Source: Pedobacter sp. ASV28 | GTDB lineage: Bacteria > Bacteroidota > Bacteroidia > Sphingobacteriales > Sphingobacteriaceae | DNA: 64,000 nucleotides | Direction of reading: 5' to 3' | Assembly: GCF_016428855.1 (NCBI RefSeq) | Contig: NZ_JAELTN010000016.1 | Span: forward strand, 1 to 64,000 | Part shown: piece by piece, positions 1 to 9,069 of the stretch | How positions within the stretch are numbered: position 1 is the first letter of the stretch | Layout of the letters: each line of letters opens with the position of its first letter | The notes under the pieces: generated by a model | Seen by the model: only the letters and a program-made list of their open reading frames with translations | The model's database searches: none | What the model was told of the DNA's origin: nothing | Translations under genes and position numbers: made by a program

Positions 1-116
<116 letters not shown>

Positions 117-161
117 ACCTTACTTAATAATTGATTATGCTATTTTTAGCAAAACTTGTCC

Positions 162-1205
162 ATGAAGAAATCTCATTTTATTTACTTACACATTGGCTAT
201 TGGCTAATCTTATGGCTTAAAGAATTGCTATTCGGTTTCCCAACATATAATATTAACGAACTCACTTTTCCAACTGTATCTAGTGTATTAACCGTAAAGC
301 TGATTACCTTAATTTTTCCGCTCTGTATATTTTATACCAATTTCATGTTATTGGTTCCGAAACTGGTCAGGGCTAAAAGAATATTCTTATATATTCTTTC
401 GGTCTTGATACTTTTCTTAATTCTTTCTCCTATACACCAATATGTTTATGCCATTATCTTACCCCAAAAATTTGGTTGGTACTCTTATGTCTATTTAGAT
501 AAATTAAACTTTTGGCTGTCTTTTCAAACATTGTTATTTGAAAACTACGTCTACATTTTTTTTAGTATCGCCATTAGTTATGTAAGCGATTATTTTGAGG
601 CCCAAAGAAAACAACAGGAATTAGAGAAAGAACAAGCTGTTACAGAATTAGCTTACTTAAAATCACAAATCAATCCTCATTTCCTATTCAATACCTTGAA
701 TGACATTTATGCTTTGACCTATCAACAGGCAAAAGAAGCGCCCGAAGCGGTGTTAAAACTATCCGCATTATTACGTTATATGCTAAGAGAGAGTAACGAT
801 AAATATGCCCCAATTGAAAAAGAGATCGATTACATTAAGAATGTGATAGAATTATATGAGATTGGTCAAAAGGGGCATGCCTATATTAATTTTGAACTAG
901 ATGGGGTAATAACAAAACAAAAAATTGCGCCGTTAATACTCATCAATTTTGTAGAAAATGCATTTAAGCATGGTATTGTGAACGACCCCCTCACACCAAT
1001 AGTTATCCGCCTTAAAATAAATGAAAGTTCGTTATCATTTAGTGTTACGAACAGCAAAAACAATGATTATAAAGACAGCGTCGGTGGAATAGGTCTTAGA
1101 AATGTTGAAAGAAGACTTGCACTTATTTATCCAAATCAGCACAGCCTTATTGTTAATAATGAAAATGATACTTTTACGATTAAACTTAGCCTAACATGGA
1201 AATAA
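162..1205 (+). CDS. LytS/YehU-family sensor histidine kinase
   Basis: A 347-residue membrane sensor kinase. The N-terminal ~140 residues hold about four hydrophobic membrane segments, followed by a short coiled coil (EAQRKQQELEKEQA) and the His_kinase domain typical of LytS: SQINPHFLFNTL with the phospho-accepting His at residue 173. An N box (ILINFVENAFKHG, near 260) and a G box (GGIGLRNVERR, near 310) form the ATP-binding half. It should autophosphorylate and pass phosphate to the LytTR regulator, whose gene overlaps its end by 10 bp. ATG 162 is chosen; an in-frame TTG at 156 would add two residues. The signal sensed is unknown. The gene lies 45 bp from the adapter junction, so its promoter region is truncated. 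Confidence 0.93.
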   Translation: MKKSHFIYLHIGYWLILWLKELLFGFPTYNINELTFPTVSSVLTVKLITLIFPLCIFYTNFMLLVPKLVRAKRIFLYILSVLILFLILSPIHQYVYAIILPQKFGWYSYVYLDKLNFWLSFQTLLFENYVYIFFSIAISYVSDYFEAQRKQQELEKEQAVTELAYLKSQINPHFLFNTLNDIYALTYQQAKEAPEAVLKLSALLRYMLRESNDKYAPIEKEIDYIKNVIELYEIGQKGHAYINFELDGVITKQKIAPLILINFVENAFKHGIVNDPLTPIVIRLKINESSLSFSVTNSKNNDYKDSVGGIGLRNVERRLALIYPNQHSLIVNNENDTFTIKLSLTWK

Positions 1206-1918
1206 TTCGCTGCATGGTAGTTGATGATAAACCCTTAGCTGTAGACATATTAAAGGACTATATCGCAAAAATATCTGATCTAACCTTGATCTTTAGCAGC
1301 ACAAACCCCATGGAAGCTTTAGAATACGTCATGAAGAATGAAGTTGATCTCATTTTCTTAGATATACAGATGCCTCAACTGAACGGTTTACAACTTATGA
1401 AAATTGTACAAGGAAAGACCAAAGTGATTTTAACAACTGCCTATGCAGAATTTGCAATAGATGGTTTCGAAAATGATGCGATAGACTACCTATTAAAACC
1501 CATTTCTTTTGAACGTTTCTATAAATCTGTACAGAAAGCACAGCACTATTTCAATGTTGTGGCAACAAAATCCAGACCAGAAGCCAATACCACTAACATA
1601 AAAGACCAGGAATTCATTTTTGTAAAAACAGAATACAAGCTTATTAAAATTAATATTGATGATATACTTTATATAGAGGGGCTGCAAAATTATATTTCAA
1701 TCTACACCAAGAATGAAAAGATCATATCACTTCAAAATATAAAGCGAATGGAAGAGCAGCTTCCAAATCATAAATTTATAAGGGTACACAAATCTTATGT
1801 TGTGGCTATTAATAAAATAGAGAGTATTGAAAGAAGCAGACTTTACATTGGGAATGCAACCATACCTCTTGGGGATACTTACAGAGATCATTTTTATAAA
1901 ATTATTGAACCTAAGTGA
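1196..1918 (+). CDS. LytTR-family response regulator
   Basis: A 240-residue transcription regulator. The receiver domain (residues 1-115) has acidic residues VVDDK near position 9, phospho-acceptor Asp56 in FLDIQMP, Thr80/81 and Lys101 in LLKP. The C-terminal half (about 140-240) is a LytTR DNA-binding domain (IKINIDDILYIEGLQNY, then FIRVHKSYVVAINKI). It overlaps the upstream kinase gene by 10 bp, so the two are translationally coupled and form one two-component system. Members of this family bind short direct repeats upstream of their targets. No target could be identified in the window. Confidence 0.95.
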   Translation: MEIIRCMVVDDKPLAVDILKDYIAKISDLTLIFSSTNPMEALEYVMKNEVDLIFLDIQMPQLNGLQLMKIVQGKTKVILTTAYAEFAIDGFENDAIDYLLKPISFERFYKSVQKAQHYFNVVATKSRPEANTTNIKDQEFIFVKTEYKLIKINIDDILYIEGLQNYISIYTKNEKIISLQNIKRMEEQLPNHKFIRVHKSYVVAINKIESIERSRLYIGNATIPLGDTYRDHFYKIIEPK

Positions 1919-2113
1919 ACCCGAGGAGTTCAAATGATCAATACACACTCAGGAGCTTCTATTGAGCACTTTGATATGAGGCAGTAGCCAGCCTGAATTC
2001 ATTTCAGGGTCTTAATAGCAGAAAAGATGCTTAAATAAGTTCAACGTGATAATGGTGTTAGACAAAAGAGCTAAAAAAGACTATGCGAAATATTAAACTC
2101 AGGTTAATAGAAG

Positions 2114-2142
2114 AGGCCTTAATTTTCATTAAGGCCTTTTTT
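2114..2142 (+). terminator. Rho-independent terminator
   Basis: A perfect 9-bp stem (AGGCCTTAA at 2114-2122, TTAAGGCCT at 2129-2137) with a 6-base loop is followed by six T on the + strand. It lies between the converging two-component pair and dnaA, about 195 bp past the regulator's stop. The T tract is on the + side only, so it terminates rightward transcription. Positions 1919-2113 hold only a 17-codon open frame from an ATG at 1935 and nothing convincing. Confidence 0.85.
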
Positions 2143-2179
2143 GATACTTTTATAAACAAAGATAATATTCTGATCGTGA

Positions 2180-3610
2180 TTAACTCATTTTCAGTTTCTT
2201 CTGAATATCGTTCACGTAAGCTTTAAATTTCTTATCTGTTTCAATCAAATCTTCAACGGTTTGGCAAGCATAAATTACCGTAGAGTGATCTCTACCACCA
2301 AAGAAAGCACCAATTGTTTTTAGAGAGGATTTAGTATGGCTTTTGGAGAGGTACATAGAAATTTGACGGGCCTGTACAATTTCACGTTTACGGGTTTGTG
2401 ATTTCACCATGTCCACCGGCACTTCGAAGTATTCACATACCAACTTTTGTATATATTCCATCGAGATTTCTTTCGATGTATTTTTAATAAAGTTCTTCAA
2501 CATTTGTTTAGCTAACGCTAAATCGATGTCTTTCTTATTTAAGGTAGACTGGGCCAACAGAGATACCATTGCTCCTTCAAGCTCACGAACATTATTGTCA
2601 ATGTTATGTGCTACATACTCCACAACTTCACCTGGCAACTCAATGCCATCGGCATACATTTTCTTTTTAAGGATGGCTACGCGAGTTTCCAGATCTGGAA
2701 CTTGCAAATCGGCAGACAAGCCCCATTTGAAACGGCTCAATAATCTTTCTTCCAAACCTGCCAAGTCTTTTGGCGCCTTATCCGATGTTAAGATCACTTG
2801 CTTTCCAGATTGGTGCAGATGATTAAAAATATGGAAAAATATATCCTGTGTTTTTTCTTTTCCAGCAAAGTTATGTACATCATCCATAATGATTACATCC
2901 ATTGCCTGATAGAAATTTACAAAATCATTAATGGTATTGTTCTTTAATGAATCTACAAACTGCTGGCAAAATTTCTCACAAGAAACATAAATAACCAACT
3001 TATCAGACATGTTACGTTTAATCTCATTACCTATTGCCTGTGCCAAATGGGTTTTTCCCAATCCAACACCACCATAGATCATCAATGGGTTAAATGAGGT
3101 GCCTCCTGGCTTGGCTGCTACGGCATAGCCTGCAGATCTGGCCAATCTATTACAATCTCCCTCTATGTAATTGTCAAATGTATAATTTGGGTTTAATTGT
3201 GGATCTACATTTAACTTTTTTAGCCCAGGTATAATAAAGGGGTTTTTAATGTCTTTATTAATTGACACAGGTATAGGCATAGACTGTGTTTTAGCCTCTG
3301 CACCATTGCCATTCGACGGCATGTTTGTAGTATACGGTGACCCAGTGCCTGACGACTTGTCAACCACTATATTGTATTCTAATCTACCTTCATCTCCCAA
3401 TTGCTTTTTTACCGTCTTTCTGAGCAAACCAACATAATGTTCCTCAAGCCACTCGTAAAAAAATAAACTAGGCACCTGAATGGTTAAAACCTTCCCCTCT
3501 AACTTAAGGGCTGATATCGGTTCGAACCAAGTTTTAAAACTTTGATTCGGGATATTATCCTTAATGATTTGGAGACAGCTATTCCATACTTCGGTACAAG
3601 TTTTTTCCAT
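2180..3610 (-). CDS. dnaA: Chromosomal replication initiator DnaA
   Basis: A 476-residue full-length DnaA. Domain I (about 1-80) is the helicase-loading and self-association part (EVWNSCLQIIKDNI...FKTWFEPI). Residues ~85-140 are a low-complexity linker. The AAA+ domain carries Walker A GGVGLGKTHL at 180-189 and Walker B VIIMDDVH near 245. The C-terminal domain IV has the DnaA signature (QARQISMYLSKSHTKSSL, then GGRDHSTVIYAC) that reads DnaA boxes. It melts oriC and loads the replicative helicase. There is no dnaN next to it, unlike the dnaA-dnaN pair of many Gram-positives and proteobacteria. It is the only gene of its leftward unit downstream of the 194-bp gap. Confidence 0.98.
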   Translation of the reverse strand: MEKTCTEVWNSCLQIIKDNIPNQSFKTWFEPISALKLEGKVLTIQVPSLFFYEWLEEHYVGLLRKTVKKQLGDEGRLEYNIVVDKSSGTGSPYTTNMPSNGNGAEAKTQSMPIPVSINKDIKNPFIIPGLKKLNVDPQLNPNYTFDNYIEGDCNRLARSAGYAVAAKPGGTSFNPLMIYGGVGLGKTHLAQAIGNEIKRNMSDKLVIYVSCEKFCQQFVDSLKNNTINDFVNFYQAMDVIIMDDVHNFAGKEKTQDIFFHIFNHLHQSGKQVILTSDKAPKDLAGLEERLLSRFKWGLSADLQVPDLETRVAILKKKMYADGIELPGEVVEYVAHNIDNNVRELEGAMVSLLAQSTLNKKDIDLALAKQMLKNFIKNTSKEISMEYIQKLVCEYFEVPVDMVKSQTRKREIVQARQISMYLSKSHTKSSLKTIGAFFGGRDHSTVIYACQTVEDLIETDKKFKAYVNDIQKKLKMS

Positions 3611-3804
3611 CTTTATTCTATAATTAATTGGTTTTCAGTTCTAATAAGCACGATTTGAATGCGCACTTTCGAGACATCGAATATTCAAAAAATTATCAAC
3701 ATTAAAAACATTTTTTTGAATTAATTTGTAACTACTTAATCAGCAATACCATACACAAGCCCACCTCAATCATTAATGTTAATAACTATTTTTCCACATG
3801 CTTT
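3611..3804. promoter_or_regulatory. dnaA upstream region, possible origin
   Basis: This 194-bp AT-rich gap between dnaA and the mutase gene must hold the dnaA promoter. It contains sequences near the DnaA box TTATNCACA: TTTTTCCACA at about 3789-3798 and TTATCAACA at about 3692-3700. These are only one or two imperfect boxes, too few to call an origin by eye. A GC-skew plot of the whole chromosome would decide. Confidence 0.25.
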
Positions 3805-5352
3805 TTAGTACTCTCCGAACACTTTCCGAAGGCAATTTGCGATTTCTCCAAGCGTAGCATATTCCTCTACCGCATTTAATATAAAAGGCATCAAATTCTC
3901 ATTTGTTTCTGCCGCTTGTGTCAACTGTGATAAGGCCAATTCCACCGCCACATGATCTCTTTCCAACCTAAGTTTTTTCAGTTTATCTATTTGAATTGTC
4001 CTTATCGATTCATCAATGTTGAAAACCTCATTTACTTCCCCCTTTTCCTGAGTAAATTTATTAACCCCTACTATAATACGTTCACCACTCTCCACCTCTT
4101 TTTGATACCGGTAGGCAGAGTGGGCAATTTCTTGTTGAATATAACCATTTTCAATGGCATTTACCGCGCCCCCCATCACTTCTATCTTATCTATGTATAC
4201 ATAGGCGGCCGCTTCAACTTCATTAGTTAGGGATTCTATAAAATAAGATCCCGCTAAAGGGTCAACCGTATCGGTCACTCCACTTTCAAATGCTATTATT
4301 TGTTGTGTACGCAACGCAATTTTGGCAGCAGCTTCTGTAGGTAGCGATAAAGCCTCATCGTAACCATTGGTATGCAAAGATTGCGTACCTCCTAAAACTG
4401 CAGCTAATGCCTGATTGGATACCCGTACTACGTTGTTCAAAGGTTGTTGCGCCGTTAGTGTAGAGCCTCCGGTTTGTGTATGAAACCTGAGCATCATTGC
4501 TTTCTCGTCTTTAGCCCCCAAATTTTTAGTGATATGGGCCCACATTCTTCTGGCCGCCCTGAACTTGGCAATCTCCTCAAAGAAATTGTTATGACAGTTA
4601 AAAAAGAAAGACAATCTTTTAGCAAACACATCAATATCCAATCCTTTTTGTAGTGCCGCATTTAAATAGGCTTTACCATTTGCCAAAGTAAATGCCAATT
4701 CCTGTACGGCAGTAGACCCCGCTTCCCTGATATGGTAGCCCGAGATAGAAATGGTATTCCACTTTGGCAATTCTTTACTACAATATTCAAAGATATCGGT
4801 AATGATACGCATGGAGGGCTTTGGCGGATAAATATAGGTACCTCTAGCTGCATATTCTTTTAAGATATCATTCTGTATCGTTCCTGAAATCTGCTTTAGA
4901 TCAGCTCCCTGTTTTTTGGCCAAGGCGATATACATCGCCAACAGTATCGCTGCCGTAGCATTAATGGTCATGGAAGTGGTAATCTTTTGCAGTTCGATAC
5001 CATCAAAAAGGGTCTCTATATCTCTCAGCGAATCAATAGCTACCCCTACTTTTCCCACTTCTCCCTCGGCCATTTCATCATCAGAATCATAGCCAATTTG
5101 CGTGGGTAAATCAAAAGCTACCGATAATCCCATGGTTCCTTGGGCCAATAAATAATGATAACGTTTATTGGATTCTTCAGCCGTAGAGAATCCTGCGTAT
5201 TGACGCATGGTCCATAAACGGCCACGATACATATCTTTTTGGATCCCTCTAGTGAAAGGAAACTGGCCTGGTCGTTCTACATCTTGCTTTACGGTGGCAT
5301 ATATATCTTTTATTTCTATACCAGATGTGGTTACGAATTTCCTTTCAGACAT
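3805..5352 (-). CDS. Methylmalonyl-CoA mutase large subunit, no B12 domain
   Basis: At 515 residues it consists only of the substrate-binding TIM-barrel half of a B12-dependent acyl-CoA mutase. The ~130-residue cobalamin-binding domain (DxHxxG) of single-chain mutases is absent, so a separate small subunit must exist; none is in this window. Substrate residues fit methylmalonyl-CoA rather than isobutyryl-CoA: Tyr52 in [13 protein letters not shown] (Phe in isobutyryl-CoA mutase) and Arg170 in [13 protein letters not shown] (Gln in isobutyryl-CoA mutase). The conserved His207 lies in SGYHIREAG. It would interconvert methylmalonyl-CoA and succinyl-CoA in propionate metabolism. Downstream, with a 194-bp gap, is dnaA; upstream at 48 bp is a small membrane protein in the same orientation. 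Confidence 0.9.
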   Translation of the reverse strand: MSERKFVTTSGIEIKDIYATVKQDVERPGQFPFTRGIQKDMYRGRLWTMRQYAGFSTAEESNKRYHYLLAQGTMGLSVAFDLPTQIGYDSDDEMAEGEVGKVGVAIDSLRDIETLFDGIELQKITTSMTINATAAILLAMYIALAKKQGADLKQISGTIQNDILKEYAARGTYIYPPKPSMRIITDIFEYCSKELPKWNTISISGYHIREAGSTAVQELAFTLANGKAYLNAALQKGLDIDVFAKRLSFFFNCHNNFFEEIAKFRAARRMWAHITKNLGAKDEKAMMLRFHTQTGGSTLTAQQPLNNVVRVSNQALAAVLGGTQSLHTNGYDEALSLPTEAAAKIALRTQQIIAFESGVTDTVDPLAGSYFIESLTNEVEAAAYVYIDKIEVMGGAVNAIENGYIQQEIAHSAYRYQKEVESGERIIVGVNKFTQEKGEVNEVFNIDESIRTIQIDKLKKLRLERDHVAVELALSQLTQAAETNENLMPFILNAVEEYATLGEIANCLRKVFGEY

Positions 5353-5400
5353 ATTTATTCTTCATTCAGTTAACATTAAACAATTTTATGATTTAATGGT

Positions 5401-5934
5401 TCAAAATATTTTATGAATATTTTGCTTAATCAGACCAATGGTCAATTCGTATGGGTTTTCTTCTATTGTACTCATGTGCTGAAGTACTTTCCTACTTAAT
5501 TCCAAACCCGGACCTTCGGCCGACAGCCCCTTTACTGCATTATTGATCATGGCGATGGTATCCTCTTTTAATTTAAGAATAATATTCCACGTTACCGAAT
5601 CGATATACAGTTGCTGTGTGATATTGTGTTGATATTCCGCCTTCACTTCATTTAAAATCATATTTTGCAGCGCACCAACTTCAATTCCCTGACGATGCAA
5701 CCTGATCAAAAGATTTGAAGGGTTTATCCTATCTACAAAAATGACCATTCGCTCGTGTGCCTGTAAACGTAATTGCAGTAATTGCATTTTGTCATCCCTG
5801 TTGGTTTCCCTCAAGTTTTTGGATTTCATATAACGGTCTATAGTTCCCTTAACAAGAAAATAAGCGACCAATACGATCATGCTACCTCCAACAGCCAACG
5901 TAGCCGTTTGCCATAGAAAATGAGTTAAATTCAT
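5401..5934 (-). CDS. Conserved membrane-anchored protein, unknown function
   Basis: 177 residues. One hydrophobic N-terminal segment (about 12-32, ATLAVGGSMIVLVAYFLVKG) probably anchors it in the inner membrane, with a ~145-residue, largely helical cytoplasmic part behind it. There is a conserved-looking stretch around QLRLQAHERMVIFVDRINPSN. I recall similar proteins beside mutase or Fe-S genes in Bacteroidota (a DUF7935-type annotation), but no activity is known to me. It lies 48 bp upstream of the mutase gene in the same orientation and is probably cotranscribed with it. No catalytic motif is visible. Confidence 0.75.
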   Translation of the reverse strand: MNLTHFLWQTATLAVGGSMIVLVAYFLVKGTIDRYMKSKNLRETNRDDKMQLLQLRLQAHERMVIFVDRINPSNLLIRLHRQGIEVGALQNMILNEVKAEYQHNITQQLYIDSVTWNIILKLKEDTIAMINNAVKGLSAEGPGLELSRKVLQHMSTIEENPYELTIGLIKQNIHKIF

Positions 5935-5997
5935 TTCACTTTGTTTATATACCGTAATATTTAGCTATTACCACAGGCAAAAATGTACATAAATATT

Positions 5998-6005
5998 TAT
6001 ATTTG
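5998..6005 (+). promoter_or_regulatory. -7 element for the Fe-S carrier gene
   Basis: TATATTTG matches the Bacteroidota -7 consensus TAnnTTTG. It lies 22 bp before the ATG at 6028, leaving a leader of about 15 bases. No clear -33 TTTG is visible at the usual spacing. Confidence 0.45.
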
Positions 6006-6027
6006 TTTATCTTAACTTATAAATTAA

Positions 6028-6381
6028 ATGAGTAGTACAGCTGAAACAACTTTTGCACCAGTAACCTTTACAGAGGGAGCAATTAAAGAACTTATCAAGC
6101 TTAAAGACCAACAAGAAATCGCTAATGATTTTGGCTTACGGGTTGGTGTTGAAGGTGGTGGTTGCTCGGGCATGAACTATATACTGGGTTTTGACCAAAA
6201 AAAAGAGGGTGACCAAGAATTTCTAATCGATGGCATCAAGATATTTATGCACAAGGCACACCAAATGTACCTTTTAGGTATGCAGATTGATTGGCAAGAT
6301 GGGTTAAACTCTCGTGGTTTTACCTTTAACAACCCCAATGCAGCCAGTACTTGTGGTTGCGGAACAAGCTTTTCTGTTTAA
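6028..6381 (+). CDS. A-type iron-sulfur carrier (IscA/ErpA/SufA-like)
   Basis: A 117-residue HesB/IscA-fold protein. The three cluster-binding cysteines are present: Cys46 in GGGCSGMNY and Cys109/Cys111 in the C-terminal CGCGTSF. It would carry an Fe-S cluster from the assembly scaffold to client enzymes. The specific type cannot be told from this fold, so no symbol is given. It is a single-gene unit: a -7 element stands just upstream and a strong terminator 24 bp downstream. The ATG follows an AT-rich leader without a clear Shine-Dalgarno. Confidence 0.93.
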   Translation: MSSTAETTFAPVTFTEGAIKELIKLKDQQEIANDFGLRVGVEGGGCSGMNYILGFDQKKEGDQEFLIDGIKIFMHKAHQMYLLGMQIDWQDGLNSRGFTFNNPNAASTCGCGTSFSV

Positions 6382-6404
6382 ATAAAAATATATTTGTAAC
6401 ATTT

Positions 6405-6445
6405 TAAGAAGTCTCGTTGTCTTAACAGCGAGACTTCTTATTTTT
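6405..6445 (+). terminator. Rho-independent terminator
   Basis: A 12-bp perfect stem (6405-6416 with 6429-6440) extends by four further pairs to a CTTA tetraloop and is followed by a T run at 6439-6445. It ends the Fe-S carrier transcript and insulates the ABC permease gene. Confidence 0.85.
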
Positions 6446-6468
6446 AGCTCACCGTGTTATAAAGCCAC

Positions 6469-7701
6469 ATGAATTATACTGAAAACGTAAGACTAGCCAT
6501 GCAATCTATCAAAAGTAACCGCTTGCGGACTTTTCTTACGGCTTTAATCATCGCAATTGGTCTATCTGCATTAGTAGGTATTCTTACCACGATAGATGCC
6601 ATTAAGCAAAGTATGACGGAGGCTTTTTCAAGTATGGGAGCCAACTCTTTTACCATTAGAAATCGTGGAACGGGGATTCGCATTGGCGGTTCTGGACAAC
6701 GGCCAAAACGCTTTAAATCTATACGATATGAAGATGCGGTAAAATTTAAGGATCGTTTTCAATCTCCAGCCACCGTATCCATTAGTGTGTTTGCCAGTGG
6801 TGGCTCGACTGTAAAATACGGTCAGGAAAAAACAAATCCTAATATAAACATACAGGGCATTGATGAAAACGGTCTGGCTGGACAAGGCCTTGAGCTTTCC
6901 AAGGGTAGAAATTTCAATAGTACGGAAGCTTTAAATGGTAGCAATGTCTGTATTGTTGGAAATGAAATCGTTAAAACACTTTTCAAGGACCAAGACCCCA
7001 TAGACAAGGTAATTGTAGCGGGAAGTAATAGATTGCGCATCATAGGCGTTTTGGCCGCAAAAGGATCAAGCATGGGTTTCAGTGGAGACAGGGCCGTATA
7101 CGTACCTCTTTTTAAAGCCAAACTGATTAATACCAACGGCAATCCGTCTTATACCATTACGGTAATGGTACCCAACAATGACCTGATGGACAACATTATT
7201 GGTGAGGCAACTTCAGAATTTAGAAAAATCAGAAAAATAAAACTTGGCGACGACAATAACTTTGAAATTACCAAAAGCGATGCCGTTGCCCAAACGTTAT
7301 TCGAAAACCTGATCTATATTCGTATTGGCGGTATAGCCATTGGTGTGATTACGCTATTGGGTGCTTCCATTGCATTAATGAACATCATGTTGGTCTCTGT
7401 GACTGAAAGAACACGTGAGATAGGCATACGAAAAGCCATTGGTGCAAACCCTAGTGTAATCAGGGCACAATTCCTTATAGAAGCCATTGTGATTTGTCTC
7501 ATTGGGGGTGCTTTGGGTATTTTATTTGGAATAGCACTAGGAAATGCCATTTCCATGTTAATGGGCGGTGGTTTTATTATCCCATGGCTATTCATTGCTG
7601 GTGGTTTTGCCCTGTGTGTAGTAGTAGGCATTGTTTCTGGATATTATCCAGCACAAAAAGCATCTAAATTAGATCCTGTAGAAGCATTACGCTACGAATA
7701 A
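6469..7701 (+). CDS. MacB/FtsX-type ABC transporter permease
   Basis: 410 residues with the four-helix MacB topology. The first helix is at about 18-40, then comes a large periplasmic MacB_PCD domain (~45-265), then three C-terminal helices (~280-305, ~335-360, ~370-390). The consensus LMNIMLVSVTERTREIGIRKAIGA marks the family. Such permeases work with a LolD/MacB-type ATPase in mechanotransmission or lipoprotein and efflux tasks across the periplasm. No ATPase or membrane-fusion gene is adjacent, so its partner is encoded elsewhere. The ending ALRYE is the usual family C-terminus. Confidence 0.93.
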   Translation: MNYTENVRLAMQSIKSNRLRTFLTALIIAIGLSALVGILTTIDAIKQSMTEAFSSMGANSFTIRNRGTGIRIGGSGQRPKRFKSIRYEDAVKFKDRFQSPATVSISVFASGGSTVKYGQEKTNPNINIQGIDENGLAGQGLELSKGRNFNSTEALNGSNVCIVGNEIVKTLFKDQDPIDKVIVAGSNRLRIIGVLAAKGSSMGFSGDRAVYVPLFKAKLINTNGNPSYTITVMVPNNDLMDNIIGEATSEFRKIRKIKLGDDNNFEITKSDAVAQTLFENLIYIRIGGIAIGVITLLGASIALMNIMLVSVTERTREIGIRKAIGANPSVIRAQFLIEAIVICLIGGALGILFGIALGNAISMLMGGGFIIPWLFIAGGFALCVVVGIVSGYYPAQKASKLDPVEALRYE

Positions 7702-7721
7702 CAATTAAAAATATTGAGCGA

Positions 7722-8459
7722 TTAAAGCAACAAATTATTCAATTGTGAATGTTGCACCAACCTCTTTACCCTATCCAAATGCAAGCTATCTTTGAGTGCC
7801 TGTGCATGTCGTATATGATGCATATCACTACCTATAAAATTTACTAAATTTTTATCTACTATATTTTCTGCAGCATGCTTACAACTTTTGCCATAATACC
7901 CAGTTAACGAGATGGTATTCAACTGCAAAAGACAGCCATATTCTTTAATCTGCTGATAATTTTCTATTGAACCATGGTAATATGGATAACGCTCTGGATG
8001 AGCTAGTACCGGATAATATCCAGCATCTTGAATTCTAAATAAAATGTCCAGAAGGTGGGGTGGTTGGTTGATATAGGAAAGCTCAAAGAGTAGATATCGG
8101 TTACCAAAGCTTAATACTTCCTTTTTGGCCAACTTATTGATAAAAGTTTCATCATAATAATATTCTGCAGCAGCCTCTACCTCTAAAGGTATTTGCTCCT
8201 GTAACAACCCCTCTCTTAAAATCTCTAAACCTTTATATATCTTATCTGGCGTATTACGATAGAAATCGGCCATGATATGAGGTGTAGCTATTACTTTTCT
8301 AAAACCTAAACCTACAAATCTTCTGGCCATAGCTAAAGACGCTTCCAAATTTGTCGCACCATCATCTATGTTTGGTATAATATGGGAATGCATATCGGTA
8401 CCAATGGCCGAAAAATTGACCTCAGGTTCTCTACTGCGTTTCTTAAATAGACCAAACAT
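7722..8459 (-). CDS. CpsB/YwqE-type PHP tyrosine phosphatase
   Basis: A 245-residue PHP-fold metallo-phosphatase. Metal-binding motifs are present in order: DMHSHIIPNIDDGA (His24, His26), TPHIM, AAAEYY, LAHPERY and GSDMHH. Relatives (Wzb-unrelated CpsB, YwqE, Wzh) dephosphorylate the tyrosine-rich tails of Wzc-type kinases that control capsule or exopolysaccharide length. It is the last gene of a leftward unit with ugd, a UDP-xylose synthase, galE and an unknown protein, which fits a role in polysaccharide export. No Wzc-type kinase is in the window. The converging MacB-like gene ends 20 bp away. Confidence 0.88.
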   Translation of the reverse strand: MFGLFKKRSREPEVNFSAIGTDMHSHIIPNIDDGATNLEASLAMARRFVGLGFRKVIATPHIMADFYRNTPDKIYKGLEILREGLLQEQIPLEVEAAAEYYYDETFINKLAKKEVLSFGNRYLLFELSYINQPPHLLDILFRIQDAGYYPVLAHPERYPYYHGSIENYQQIKEYGCLLQLNTISLTGYYGKSCKHAAENIVDKNLVNFIGSDMHHIRHAQALKDSLHLDRVKRLVQHSQLNNLLL

Positions 8460-8499
8460 TTTATTAAATTAAAAAGACGAAATGCAAAACTATATTATG

Positions 8500-9069
8500 T
8501 TAATCAATAGTTTTAGGCAACCCTAAATTTATAGCTGTTCTGCACATATCACTTTGATGGACTTTACTCAATAACATATTTATATCTTCTTTCAAATCAA
8601 ATTGTAAATCTTCATGCAGCTTATCAAACTTACGCAATAAAATCAATATCGATTTTACCATATAATTGGCTAATAATTGTTCATGATTTTTAGACAAAGA
8701 ATAAACTTTATACCTAAACTTCATTGGGGCTGCATTGAACAAGTAAATTTTCAATTCAATTTCCTCAAAATCTGCTTTAGTAACCTTATAAAAATGATTG
8801 ATTTGTTTAACCAGTTTACGCAATACAAGCAAGGCATCTTTAGCATTGGTTTTTGGAGCTGTATTCAGCTCCTCTGAGGCCTGCACAATCTCATTCTTAA
8901 TAAAAGCAACCCTATCATTAAGGTTGCTTTCATCCTCCAATAACAAGAAATGTAAATGTTCGGTGAGCACTTTGTCTTTGGCTACCAACCGCAAAAGTAA
9001 TTTATCTTTTTCTTTTACGGACAGCGCCAAAATTTCCTTCTTTAGGTCTTTATGCTCACTTAGCTTCAT
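8500..9069 (-). CDS. Unrecognised helical protein in sugar operon
   Basis: A 189-residue cytoplasmic-looking protein without signal peptide or membrane segment. It is rich in Lys, Leu and Glu with predicted long helices (EILALSVKEKDKLLLRLV, then LLVLRKLVKQINHFYKV). I do not recognise a domain. Its ATG directly follows the TAA of galE with no base between, so the two are almost certainly translationally coupled. The phosphatase gene follows 40 bp downstream. Location suggests a link to nucleotide-sugar or polysaccharide production, but this is inference from position only. Confidence 0.75.
   Translation of the reverse strand: MKLSEHKDLKKEILALSVKEKDKLLLRLVAKDKVLTEHLHFLLLEDESNLNDRVAFIKNEIVQASEELNTAPKTNAKDALLVLRKLVKQINHFYKVTKADFEEIELKIYLFNAAPMKFRYKVYSLSKNHEQLLANYMVKSILILLRKFDKLHEDLQFDLKEDINMLLSKVHQSDMCRTAINLGLPKTID

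Noticed and set aside
1935..1988. 17-codon frame with an AGGAG upstream
   Set aside because: Too short, followed by stops in all frames; no protein-like conservation can be judged.
3611..3804. Firm oriC call upstream of dnaA
   Set aside because: Only one or two imperfect DnaA boxes; many bacteria have the origin elsewhere.
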